Source: Alistipes megaguti (GTDB taxonomy: Bacteria > Bacteroidota > Bacteroidia > Bacteroidales > Rikenellaceae). Taken from it: DNA of 64,000 nucleotides. Numbering within the stretch: the stretch's first letter is position 1; each line of letters starts with the position of its first letter. Shown here piece by piece: positions 19,216 to 25,597 of the stretch. The notes under the pieces were generated by a model that was not told the DNA's origin, made no database searches, and saw nothing but the letters and a program-made list of their open reading frames with translations. The stretch is taken from the NCBI RefSeq assembly GCF_900604385.1, contig NZ_LR027382.1, positions 372,001 through 436,000 on the forward strand. Reading direction: 5' to 3'. Made by a program: the position numbers and the translations under genes.

Positions 19216-19782
19216 TTGCAGCGCAACGGCTCTATATTCAATCCCGAGGATTTCGGAAAATTCTTTTCCGAAAACAATACACGTCTCATCGACATCGCGT
19301 TCTCCTACGTGCGGGATATGGATGCGGCGCAGGATATCGTTATGGACTGTTTTGTCCGCATTTGGCAGCGAAGAGGGGAGTTGGCGGACGAAACCAATAT
19401 GCGCGGGTATGCCTACATGTGCGTACGCAACCGTTGCTTCTTATACTTGCGGCAGTTAAACAGCCACCGGCAACTTTCGCCCACCGACATACAACTCGTA
19501 CAGTCTTCGATCAAGTCGCTGTCTTCGAACGATCTGTTCGACAAACTGCTCAGCAATGAGATTCTGGATATTTTCAGGACGGAACTGGACAAAATGCCGG
19601 CGCGTACACGCGAAATATTTCTCGCGAGCCGCATCGAACATCTGACCTATGCAGAGATTGCTGAGCGGTACGATATTTCAGTGCGGAGGGTCACATCGGA
19701 GATACAGTCCGCCCTGCAAATTCTGCGACACGCCCTAAAAGACTATCTGCCCCTGTGTCTGTTGTTTTTCTTCGGACAATAG
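19216..19782 (+). CDS. ECF sigma factor of PUL1
   Basis: 188 residues with sigma-70 region 2 (FSYVRDMDAAQDIVMDCFVRIW) and region 4 (MPARTREIFLASRIEHLTYAEIAERYDIS), the size and layout of Bacteroidetes PUL sigma factors. The best start is TTG at 19216: it keeps all of region 2 (..FGKFFSENNTRLIDIAFSYV), and the first downstream ATG (19318) would remove its start. The gene is divergent from fecR (180-bp gap), whereas many such pairs are co-directional. TATCTTTG at 19194-19201 looks like a -7 box but would leave a leader of fewer than 10 nt before the TTG, so either the leader is very short or the box is not used. Confidence 0.88.
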   Translation: MQRNGSIFNPEDFGKFFSENNTRLIDIAFSYVRDMDAAQDIVMDCFVRIWQRRGELADETNMRGYAYMCVRNRCFLYLRQLNSHRQLSPTDIQLVQSSIKSLSSNDLFDKLLSNEILDIFRTELDKMPARTREIFLASRIEHLTYAEIAERYDISVRRVTSEIQSALQILRHALKDYLPLCLLFFFGQ

Positions 19783-20051
19783 CCATTCGCCCAACAAGCT
19801 GCATCATTTACCGCCTCGCTTTTTCTGTCTTTTCCTACTGTGCAGTTGTTCCTGTTGCCGCTCTTCGCAGGCTTGCATGTCGAATAGTGCCAGAATCGAC
19901 CGGCCAGGATTCAAACTGCTGCAGAATATTACCATCGAAAAGGAGATTAAAAATACGATCAATCAATAGCCGAAATACAGAGAGATACGGCCAACAGAAA
20001 AAAACAAATTGTTAGCTCGATAATATAACCTTTCACAACACATGTGTGTGT

Positions 20052-20060
20052 GGGGGGGGG
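20052..20060. repeat. G9 homopolymer in the intergenic region
   Basis: GTGTGTGTGGGGGGGGG followed by A8, within the gene-free stretch 19783-20349. Nothing coding is seen in 19783-20091; the right half of the gap holds the terminator, att-like core, phased repeats and integrase promoter listed separately. Confidence 0.6.
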
Positions 20061-20091
20061 AAAAAAAATGTGGGAAAAACCGAAAAATAAA

Positions 20092-20129
20092 AATCGCTTA
20101 ATTCGTCTGTATCAACAAATTAAGCGATT
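20092..20129 (-). terminator. Terminator hairpin next to a tRNA 3'-end remnant
   Basis: AATCGCTTAATT (20092-20103) and AATTAAGCGATT (20118-20129) form a perfect 12-bp stem with a 14-nt loop; on the minus strand the tail is TTTATTTTTCGG. It occupies the same place relative to the tRNA 3'-end copy at 20131 as the hairpin at 51537-51571 does relative to the intact tRNA-Leu, so it looks like the terminator of a formerly complete tRNA junction. Confidence 0.7.
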
Positions 20130-20130
20130 C

Positions 20131-20144
20131 TCATGGTACCCGGA
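20131..20144 (-). other. att-like copy of the tRNA-Leu 3' end
   Basis: TCATGGTACCCGGA is identical to 51575-51588, the CCA end and 3' acceptor strand of tRNA-Leu(CAA) plus three flanking bases; after one mismatch CCG matches again. It lies about 200 bp before the integrase start. Duplication of a tRNA 3' end beside an integrase is the standard mark of site-specific integration into a tRNA gene. Confidence 0.65.
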
Positions 20145-20287
20145 TCCGCATTTGAATATAGTAAATTCCATTAAATCGGAATAATTGGATATATGTGTAA
20201 ATTTCACCATATTTCACTTATTTTCAGTATTATATATTCACTCGTTTGTTTTAATCACTGAAAGGGCATTGAATATTTTTCAGCATG

Positions 20288-20309
20288 TGTGGGGAAAATG
20301 TGGGGAAAG
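20288..20309 (+). repeat. 11-bp phased direct repeat upstream of the integrase
   Basis: TGTGGGGAAAA and TGTGGGGAAAG are adjacent, with an 11-bp period (about one helical turn). A related pair, ATGCGGACAAA / ATGCGGACACG, with the same period lies at 51501-51522 near the tRNA. They may be arm-type binding sites for the recombinase. Confidence 0.45.
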
Positions 20310-20314
20310 ATTCC

Positions 20315-20322
20315 TATCTTTG
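20315..20322 (+). promoter_or_regulatory. -7 box of the integrase promoter
   Basis: TATCTTTG matches TAnnTTTG and lies 27 bp before the integrase ATG. No clear -33 TTTG at the usual distance; the phased repeats overlap that position, which would allow repression by bound recombinase. Confidence 0.45.
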
Positions 20323-20349
20323 TCACAAGCCCCTAGATCTTGCTGAACC

Positions 20350-21693
20350 ATGAAAGTAACCCTCATTCTCAAAAAGAGTGTCACCCGTTACGACACGGAG
20401 TCCCAGGCAACCATCTACGCGCGTCTGCGCGACGGCCGGCAACTCGATCTGGTCGCTCCGACCCGTCTTACGATCAATCCGAATCTTTGGGATGACAAGG
20501 CCGAGCAGGTCAAGAGTAAGGTCGTCTGCGACGAGGCCATGCGCACCCGCTACAACAATGAAGCCCGCAGGCTCAAGACCTACATCGAGAGAGCCTATCA
20601 AAACCGCCCCGATGAGACGGTATCGAAAGGTTGGCTGAAAGAGGCGCTGGACCAATATTACAATCCGCAGAAGTACAACCTGGAGCAAGTATCCGCCATC
20701 AAACCGACCTTGACCGCGCTGTTCGACGAGTTTCTCGAGAAGCACCGTCTTTCGGAGGTTCGCAAAAAGAACTATCGCGTCATCAAGCGGGCTTTGCAGC
20801 GTTATGAACTCTACATCCGGGCTACCCAGATGGGGAAGGAGGACTTCACGCTGGATGTGGACCGGGTAACGGCCGACACCCTGCGGGACATCTGGAGTTT
20901 TCTGGAGAATGAATACCGCTACTGCGCCATCTATCCAGAGATTTACGAGGCCATTCCCGAAGCCCGCACGCCGCAACCCAGAGGAAAGAATACGTTATTG
21001 GATTGCTTCTCGCGTATCCGGACCTTCTTCTATTGGTGCAACACCCATAAGAAGAGCCGGAACCGGCCGTTCGATGACTTTCCGCTGGAGGAGTGCACCT
21101 ACGGGACGCCGTATTACATCACCATCGAGGAGCTGCACCGAATCTACGCCACCAATCTAAAGCGCCATCCCCAGTTGGCCATCCAACGGGATATCTTCGT
21201 CTTCCAATGTCTGATCGGCTGCCGGGTAGGCGACCTGCTGAAGATGACGAAATCGAATCTCATCGGCGACGCCATCGAATACATTCCGCGCAAGACCAAG
21301 GAGGGACGTCCGCTGACGGTACGGGTGCCGCTCAACGCCATGGCCACGGAGATTCTTGCCCGGCATGAAGCCTGTGACGGCGACAAGCTGCTGCCGTTCA
21401 TCTCCGAACAGAAATACAACCTGGCCATCAAGCGAATCTTCAAGGCGGCCGGGTTGAAGCGGTTGGTTACGGTCATCAATCCAACGACCCGCGAGGAGGA
21501 GAAGCGGGTGTTGTACGAAATCGCCTCATCGCACCTGGCGCGGCGGACCTTTGTCGGCAATCTCTACCGGAAAGTCAAGGATCCCAATCTGGTCGGTGCA
21601 CTGAGCGGACACAAGGAGGGCAGCAAAGCCTTTGCCCGCTACCGCACCATCGATGATGAAATGAAAAAAGAATTAGTAAATTTGTTGTCATAA
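20350..21693 (+). CDS. int: Tyrosine recombinase / integrase
   Basis: 447 residues. The N-terminal arm- and core-binding part is typical of Bacteroidetes phage-type integrases (MKVTLILKKS..., ..RLTINPNLWDDKAEQ). The catalytic residues are in order: Arg292 (GCRVGDLL), Lys315 or Lys317 (RKTKEG), His395-x-x-Arg398 (SHLARR), His421 (GHKEGSKAF) and nucleophile Tyr431 (ARYRTID). All are present, so the enzyme should be active. It excises and integrates the element; the nearby tRNA 3'-end copy suggests that a tRNA-Leu is the target. It is the first gene of the mobility module and is followed after 45 bp by a gene of unknown function. Confidence 0.95.
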   Translation: MKVTLILKKSVTRYDTESQATIYARLRDGRQLDLVAPTRLTINPNLWDDKAEQVKSKVVCDEAMRTRYNNEARRLKTYIERAYQNRPDETVSKGWLKEALDQYYNPQKYNLEQVSAIKPTLTALFDEFLEKHRLSEVRKKNYRVIKRALQRYELYIRATQMGKEDFTLDVDRVTADTLRDIWSFLENEYRYCAIYPEIYEAIPEARTPQPRGKNTLLDCFSRIRTFFYWCNTHKKSRNRPFDDFPLEECTYGTPYYITIEELHRIYATNLKRHPQLAIQRDIFVFQCLIGCRVGDLLKMTKSNLIGDAIEYIPRKTKEGRPLTVRVPLNAMATEILARHEACDGDKLLPFISEQKYNLAIKRIFKAAGLKRLVTVINPTTREEEKRVLYEIASSHLARRTFVGNLYRKVKDPNLVGALSGHKEGSKAFARYRTIDDEMKKELVNLLS

Positions 21694-21738
21694 GAAGCTC
21701 TCCCAACGAGCCAATTACCAACTTCAAACAACTGCACC

Positions 21739-22692
21739 ATGGGCCAGGTGGAATACGAAGCCTTCAAGGCAAAGTTGCGGGAGTGGATGGAGGCCCATCC
21801 CGAAGAATATGCCGCATTCGAAGAGTCGATGAACACCCAGGATATGGCCGGGTGTCAGGCCATATTGCTTCAGGCCATCGCCCTTATTCCGCAATATCGG
21901 AAGCTCACGGCGGCCAAGGCCAACGAGGGGTTGTTCGACCATATCGACGAGATCGAACAGGCCGCCCAAGACAACGACCTCGCCCGCAAACTGATTGGGG
22001 CGTGCGAGCAACCGGTCGCCGGGTCGACGGTTCCGGCAATGCTCTGTTGGCTCTACTTCGGAAAGAGTTTCGAACGCATGGTGGAGCATTGTGAAGAGTT
22101 GCGCCGATCTCCCGATTTGGGCTACTTCCAGAAGATCACCATGAGCGCTACGATCCGATTGCTGATTGTCCGTTCCATCAAACTGGGGCTTCGGACCCGG
22201 GAGGAGTGGAAAGCCCACCGCGAAGCCATGCGCCTGGCCGAAAGCAATCAGGTGCTGGATTGGGCCATGGAGGAGTCGTCGGACGGCAGGAACGATTCAA
22301 AACGCAAGCCGGGGCGTCCCGGAACCACCCGCTCTCTGACGGAGATGTTCGCCCCGACGGTATCCCGTCCCGAAGAGTTGCGGCGCAGAATCGGGACGTA
22401 TCTCCTCACCCGGCATACACAAACCGATATTGCCCGACTAAAGATCGCCCTCGAAGAGTTGCGTTATCTAACGCTCCCGATTCCGATCAAGCCGTTCCGC
22501 GACGCACTGCAGGAGGAATACGGCCGAGAGATTCGCATCGTCCACGAACGCGGCATTCAGGAGGCATACAGCCGGCTGACCGAACCGCTGCTTGCCGGGA
22601 AAGCGGTCCGGGATCGAGGTCCCGAAGCCGTCGCCATTCGTGAAATCAAGGATTTTCTATCCGAAACGAACTCGTTTAATTCGTCCGAATAG
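21739..22692 (+). CDS. Mobile-element protein of unknown function
   Basis: 317 residues, largely helical, with no signal peptide or membrane segment. Two parts are visible: about 1-190 (MGQVEYEAFKAKLREWMEAHPEEYAAFE.. in pieces) and about 210-310 (PEELRRRIGTYLLTRHTQTDIARLKIALEEL), joined by a basic linker (RNDSKRKPGRPGTTRSL) that could touch DNA. It may belong to the DUF6043-type proteins that sit between integrase and HTH gene in Bacteroides mobilizable elements, but I am not certain of that name. The C-terminal layout (short helices, count-like repeats) could mediate protein contact with the excision machinery. Confidence 0.6.
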   Translation: MGQVEYEAFKAKLREWMEAHPEEYAAFEESMNTQDMAGCQAILLQAIALIPQYRKLTAAKANEGLFDHIDEIEQAAQDNDLARKLIGACEQPVAGSTVPAMLCWLYFGKSFERMVEHCEELRRSPDLGYFQKITMSATIRLLIVRSIKLGLRTREEWKAHREAMRLAESNQVLDWAMEESSDGRNDSKRKPGRPGTTRSLTEMFAPTVSRPEELRRRIGTYLLTRHTQTDIARLKIALEELRYLTLPIPIKPFRDALQEEYGREIRIVHERGIQEAYSRLTEPLLAGKAVRDRGPEAVAIREIKDFLSETNSFNSSE

Positions 22693-22733
22693 ACCGCGAA
22701 TTAAACGCTTAAAGATCCTTCAATCACGTTGTT

Positions 22734-22741
22734 ATATTTGC
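22734..22741 (+). promoter_or_regulatory. -7 box upstream of the HTH gene
   Basis: TATATTTG fits TAnnTTTG and lies 83 bp before the HTH start at 22825. It is placed so that HTH, mobC and relaxase could be expressed separately from the integrase. No convincing -33 element was found. Confidence 0.4.
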
Positions 22742-22824
22742 GCCGTCACTCGAATATCCGGGCGACGGCGTCGTTTTTTGTTCCGCCGGGAAGCGCCGCC
22801 TCACCTGTGCGGAAACAACAACTT

Positions 22825-23136
22825 ATGAAAGACTTATTATCCATCCTCCGCGAAGCGCCCGGAAGCATTCGTCTGGAGGTAAGCGGCGAGGATCTGCTGG
22901 CCTTCTCCAGCAGTCTGATCAATCGCGCCAAAGAGGAGTTAGCCTCCCAGGTCGCCGAAGCACGCAAGGTACGCTTCCTGACCAAGGAGCAGGTCAAGGA
23001 GCTGTGCGGCGTATGCGATGCGACGCTCTGGCATTGGAACCAGAAAGGGTATCTGAAGGCCATCAAGATCGGCAACAAGATCCGATATCGCACATCGGAT
23101 ATTCAACGGATTCTCGGTGAGAGGGAGAGCAAATAG
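22825..23136 (+). CDS. Helix-turn-helix protein, excisionase-like
   Basis: 103 residues from ATG at 22825 (MKDLLSILRE). The C-terminal part is a MerR/excisionase-type HTH_17 domain: RFLTKEQVKELCGVCDATLW, then HWNQKGYLKAIKIGNKIRYR, then TSDIQRIL. Proteins of this type in Bacteroides mobilizable elements bind near att or oriT and control excision and mobilization. The N-terminal 50 residues are helical and of unknown role. The 3' end of the gene and the following hairpin exist as a second copy at 7095-7230. Confidence 0.85.
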   Translation: MKDLLSILREAPGSIRLEVSGEDLLAFSSSLINRAKEELASQVAEARKVRFLTKEQVKELCGVCDATLWHWNQKGYLKAIKIGNKIRYRTSDIQRILGERESK

Positions 23137-23144
23137 TCGATTGA

Positions 23145-23171
23145 GAATGCCAGAGAGATCTCCGAGCATTC
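23145..23171 (+). other. Conserved hairpin after the HTH gene (possible terminator or oriT part)
   Basis: GAATGC (23145-23150) pairs with GCATTC (23166-23171), and the stem extends inward past a bulged A. The copy at 7177-7203 keeps the stem although several bases differ, including one G-C to A-T compensating change. It lies in the 132-bp gap between HTH and mobC, where Bacteroidetes mobilizable elements often carry oriT. GACC..GGTC at about 23230-23246 is a second small inverted repeat there. Confidence 0.45.
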
Positions 23172-23268
23172 GAAAAGCAGAGGTAACAGAGGCAAGTTTG
23201 TGTTTTTGTCAGCCAAAAACCGGTCGCAAGACCCTATCCCGATGGTCTCAACTCAAAAAATCCAATCC

Positions 23269-23621
23269 ATGAACACACCGAAGAAAGGGGGCCGTCCGCC
23301 TTTGGGACGGGCCCGAAAACAGGAGTACCGCATTACCCTGCGGTGCAACACCGCCTGCAACTTCAAGCTCCGCGCCCTGGCCCGTGCGGCCGGCGTTCCG
23401 CGCACCGAGGTGCTGCGGCAACTGATTCTCAACGGCTCGGTCCGCGAGCGGCTGCGGAGTGAGCATCTAGAATGGCTCGCCCAGCTCAAGGGCCTGCCCG
23501 CAATCTGAACCAGCTGACCCGGCTGGCCCACGCCCAGGGATTCGCCGCCGTCGTCGCGCGCCATGCGACGCTTCAGGCCGAGCTGGTGCGGATGATCGAA
23601 GCCCTGCGCCGTGATCGGTAA
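23269..23621 (+). pseudogene. mobC: MobC-type mobilization accessory protein, frameshifted
   Basis: The first part (start 23269, MNTPKKGGRPPLGRARKQEY) holds the ribbon-helix-helix-like DNA-binding segment (ITLRCNTACNFKLRALARAA) of relaxosome accessory proteins and stops at 23508. The MobC C-terminal helix segment follows in the next frame (ARNLNQLTRLAHAQGFAAVV.. to RRDR, stop 23621). Inserting one G near 23495 (CTGCCC to CTGGCCC) gives a single protein of about 117 residues of normal MobC size. It overlaps the relaxase start by 11 bp. If the lesion is real, nicking-complex assembly at oriT would be impaired. Confidence 0.7.
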
Positions 23622-24687
23622 GGTCATTTCGGGAGGATCATTCGGCGGCACGGTCGGCTATGTGATGAAGGAGCAGTCGCGCGTGCTGGAGGCACGGGGT
23701 GTCGAGCCGCCCGGTGTACGGGAGATGGTCGAGGATTTCGAGGATCAGGCGCGCCTCAATCCCCGCTTGAAGCAGAACGTCGGACATATCTCCCTGTCGT
23801 TCTCGCCGGAGGATGCCCCGCAGCTCACCGATGAGCGGATGACACAGATCACAAAGGAGTACATGCAGAAGATGGGCATCACCGATACGCAATACCTGTT
23901 GGTACGGCACCTCGACCAACCCCATCCCCATTGCCATCTGGTCTACAATCGCGTAGGTAATCACGGGCAGACCATCTCCGACCGCAACATCAAACTCCGC
24001 AACGCGAAGGTATGCCGCGAGCTGACCGAACGTTTCGGGCTGCATCTGGCTCCGGGCAAGGAGGCCGTCCGGCGGGAGCGGCTGCGCGAACCCGACCGGA
24101 CCCGGTACGAGATCTACGATGCAATTAAGGACTGCCTGCCCAAGAGCAGGAACTGGAACGAACTGGAAGGCAGGCTAAAGGAACAGGGCATCAATGTCCG
24201 CTACAAGTATTGCGGTTCTACCAACCAAAAGCAGGGCGTTCTGTTCTCGAAGAATGGACTGGAGTTCTCCGGCTCGAAGGTCGATCGGGCCTTCAGTTTC
24301 TCGAAACTGGATCGCCACTTCGGGCAGGTGCAGCAGCGACACACAACCCTGATGTCAGGACTCAAGGCGGCAGTCGGGAGCTTCCGGGCTGCTTTTGCAG
24401 GTCTGTTCGGCAGCGGGCGCTCCTTCTCCGCAGCGGGAGGCGGTGGAGGAGGTGGAAACCATGGCGCAGGGTCGGTGTCGCTCGGCAGTGCCGGGTCGAT
24501 TCCGCTGCCGCCGTTCGACTCGCCATTTGCCCTTTCACCCGAGATGATGCAGCGGCGCGAGGGCGAGAGTCCCGAGGAGCATATAGCCCGCATCACGGCG
24601 CTAATCAACAAGGCGGCCGAAGCGATGGCCATAGCCCTCGTGGAGCGCAAGCGCCGCATGGAGGCGCGCTCCCGTAAAATCGGATAA
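23611..24687 (+). CDS. mobA: Relaxase / mobilization nuclease
   Basis: 358 residues from a GTG start at 23611, which overlaps the end of mobC, as is usual for translationally coupled mob genes. The N-terminal relaxase domain has candidate catalytic Tyr17 (GGTVGYVMKEQ) and the metal-binding motif HLDQPHPHCHLVYNR, with His100, Asp102, His107, His109 and Asn113. The C-terminal 100 residues include a glycine-rich linker (about residues 273-292) and a charged tail. It nicks oriT and leads the transferred strand. No coupling protein or mating-pair genes are nearby, so the element would need a helper. Confidence 0.93.
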   Translation: MIGKVISGGSFGGTVGYVMKEQSRVLEARGVEPPGVREMVEDFEDQARLNPRLKQNVGHISLSFSPEDAPQLTDERMTQITKEYMQKMGITDTQYLLVRHLDQPHPHCHLVYNRVGNHGQTISDRNIKLRNAKVCRELTERFGLHLAPGKEAVRRERLREPDRTRYEIYDAIKDCLPKSRNWNELEGRLKEQGINVRYKYCGSTNQKQGVLFSKNGLEFSGSKVDRAFSFSKLDRHFGQVQQRHTTLMSGLKAAVGSFRAAFAGLFGSGRSFSAAGGGGGGGNHGAGSVSLGSAGSIPLPPFDSPFALSPEMMQRREGESPEEHIARITALINKAAEAMAIALVERKRRMEARSRKIG

Positions 24688-24708
24688 CAAACCTAAAATA
24701 CGAAAAAG

Positions 24709-25422
24709 ATGAAAGAGAACATCCTGGAGCTCTCCTTCGAGATGTACGAAGAGTTGAAGGAGACCCTTATCAAGACGCTCCGCACGGAGTTGGCCGAAGC
24801 ACGATTACAATCGGCAGCAAGTATTGATACGGACGCAATCAAGCAGTTGCAGATTCGGATTCTGCAACTGGAGCAGGCACAGACAAGGGTAAGCGAGGCA
24901 CAGCAGGAACGAGGCCTTCGGATCGAACAACGGCTGCAAGCGATCTCCGAGCGGCAGGAGCAGATTAGCGAGGACCTCGGAGCGCAGATTTCGGGGATCG
25001 ACGAGAAAGTGGCCGAAATGGAGATTCCCGAGGAGCTGCCGCCGCGGATGGTGCAGCACCGTTTCTCGTTCTCACTGGACGCAACCCGCAACTTCTGGCT
25101 CTTCATGTCGATGTTTGTCGTGATCGTTGTGCTGTCTGTCGGACTCTATCTGAAGTGGAGACCCGACCGAGGCCGGTATGACAACGACCTGAAGTATCGC
25201 TATGTGTTGATGAAGGGCGAGGCATCGCCGAAACGGTTGTCGGAATTGGAGGAGCTGTTCGAAGTCGAGCGGAATCAGCGGCGTATAGACTCAATGCGAA
25301 GGGATGTCGAGAAGTACGAACGGCTGGTACGCAAAAGGGCGGCCCTCGACGAGCAGGCACGGCTGAAAGCCCAGGAGGCCGAACAACTCAAACGCGATGC
25401 TGCGAAGTTAAAGAACAAATAG
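24709..25422 (+). CDS. Coiled-coil membrane protein of the mobilization module
   Basis: 237 residues. A long N-terminal coiled coil (about 5-105, heptad-like runs such as LQIRILQLEQAQTRVSEAQQ) leads to a single membrane helix at about 129-147 (FWLFMSMFVVIVVLSVGLYL), then a charged C-terminal coiled coil (about 175-237, rich in R, K, E, Q). No enzymatic motif. It follows the relaxase by 21 bp and is probably co-transcribed. A role in linking the relaxosome to the membrane or to a helper transfer machine is plausible, but this is inference from position and topology. Confidence 0.65.
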   Translation: MKENILELSFEMYEELKETLIKTLRTELAEARLQSAASIDTDAIKQLQIRILQLEQAQTRVSEAQQERGLRIEQRLQAISERQEQISEDLGAQISGIDEKVAEMEIPEELPPRMVQHRFSFSLDATRNFWLFMSMFVVIVVLSVGLYLKWRPDRGRYDNDLKYRYVLMKGEASPKRLSELEELFEVERNQRRIDSMRRDVEKYERLVRKRAALDEQARLKAQEAEQLKRDAAKLKNK

Positions 25423-25448
25423 CCCTTCCCTTTCTGACGCAAAAATAA

Positions 25449-25520
25449 GCCGCCAGGCGGACAGCGCAAGGTCAGGACAAGTTGCCACAGGCAAACCTTG
25501 CGCAAAGTCCCTCCGGCGGC
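25449..25520. other. Nested inverted repeats between convergent operons
   Basis: Outer arms GCCGCC (25449-25454) / GGCGGC (25515-25520) and inner arms GCGCAAGGT (25464-25472) / ACCTTGCGC (25495-25503). No T-run follows on either strand, so it is not a clear terminator. It separates the mobilization genes (plus) from PUL2 (minus). Alternatives: a boundary structure or recombination site. Nothing else is seen in 25423-25597. Confidence 0.4.
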
Positions 25521-25597
25521 TTCAGGAAGTCGCTACCAAACAGGGAGTTTGAATGGGAACAGCCCTATTATTTAGCGAATTTAGTTTCCAAACAACA

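Noticed and set aside
23472..23621. A separate small gene starting ATG 23472
   Set aside because: Its sequence continues the MobC domain of the frame before it; a one-base deletion explains it better.
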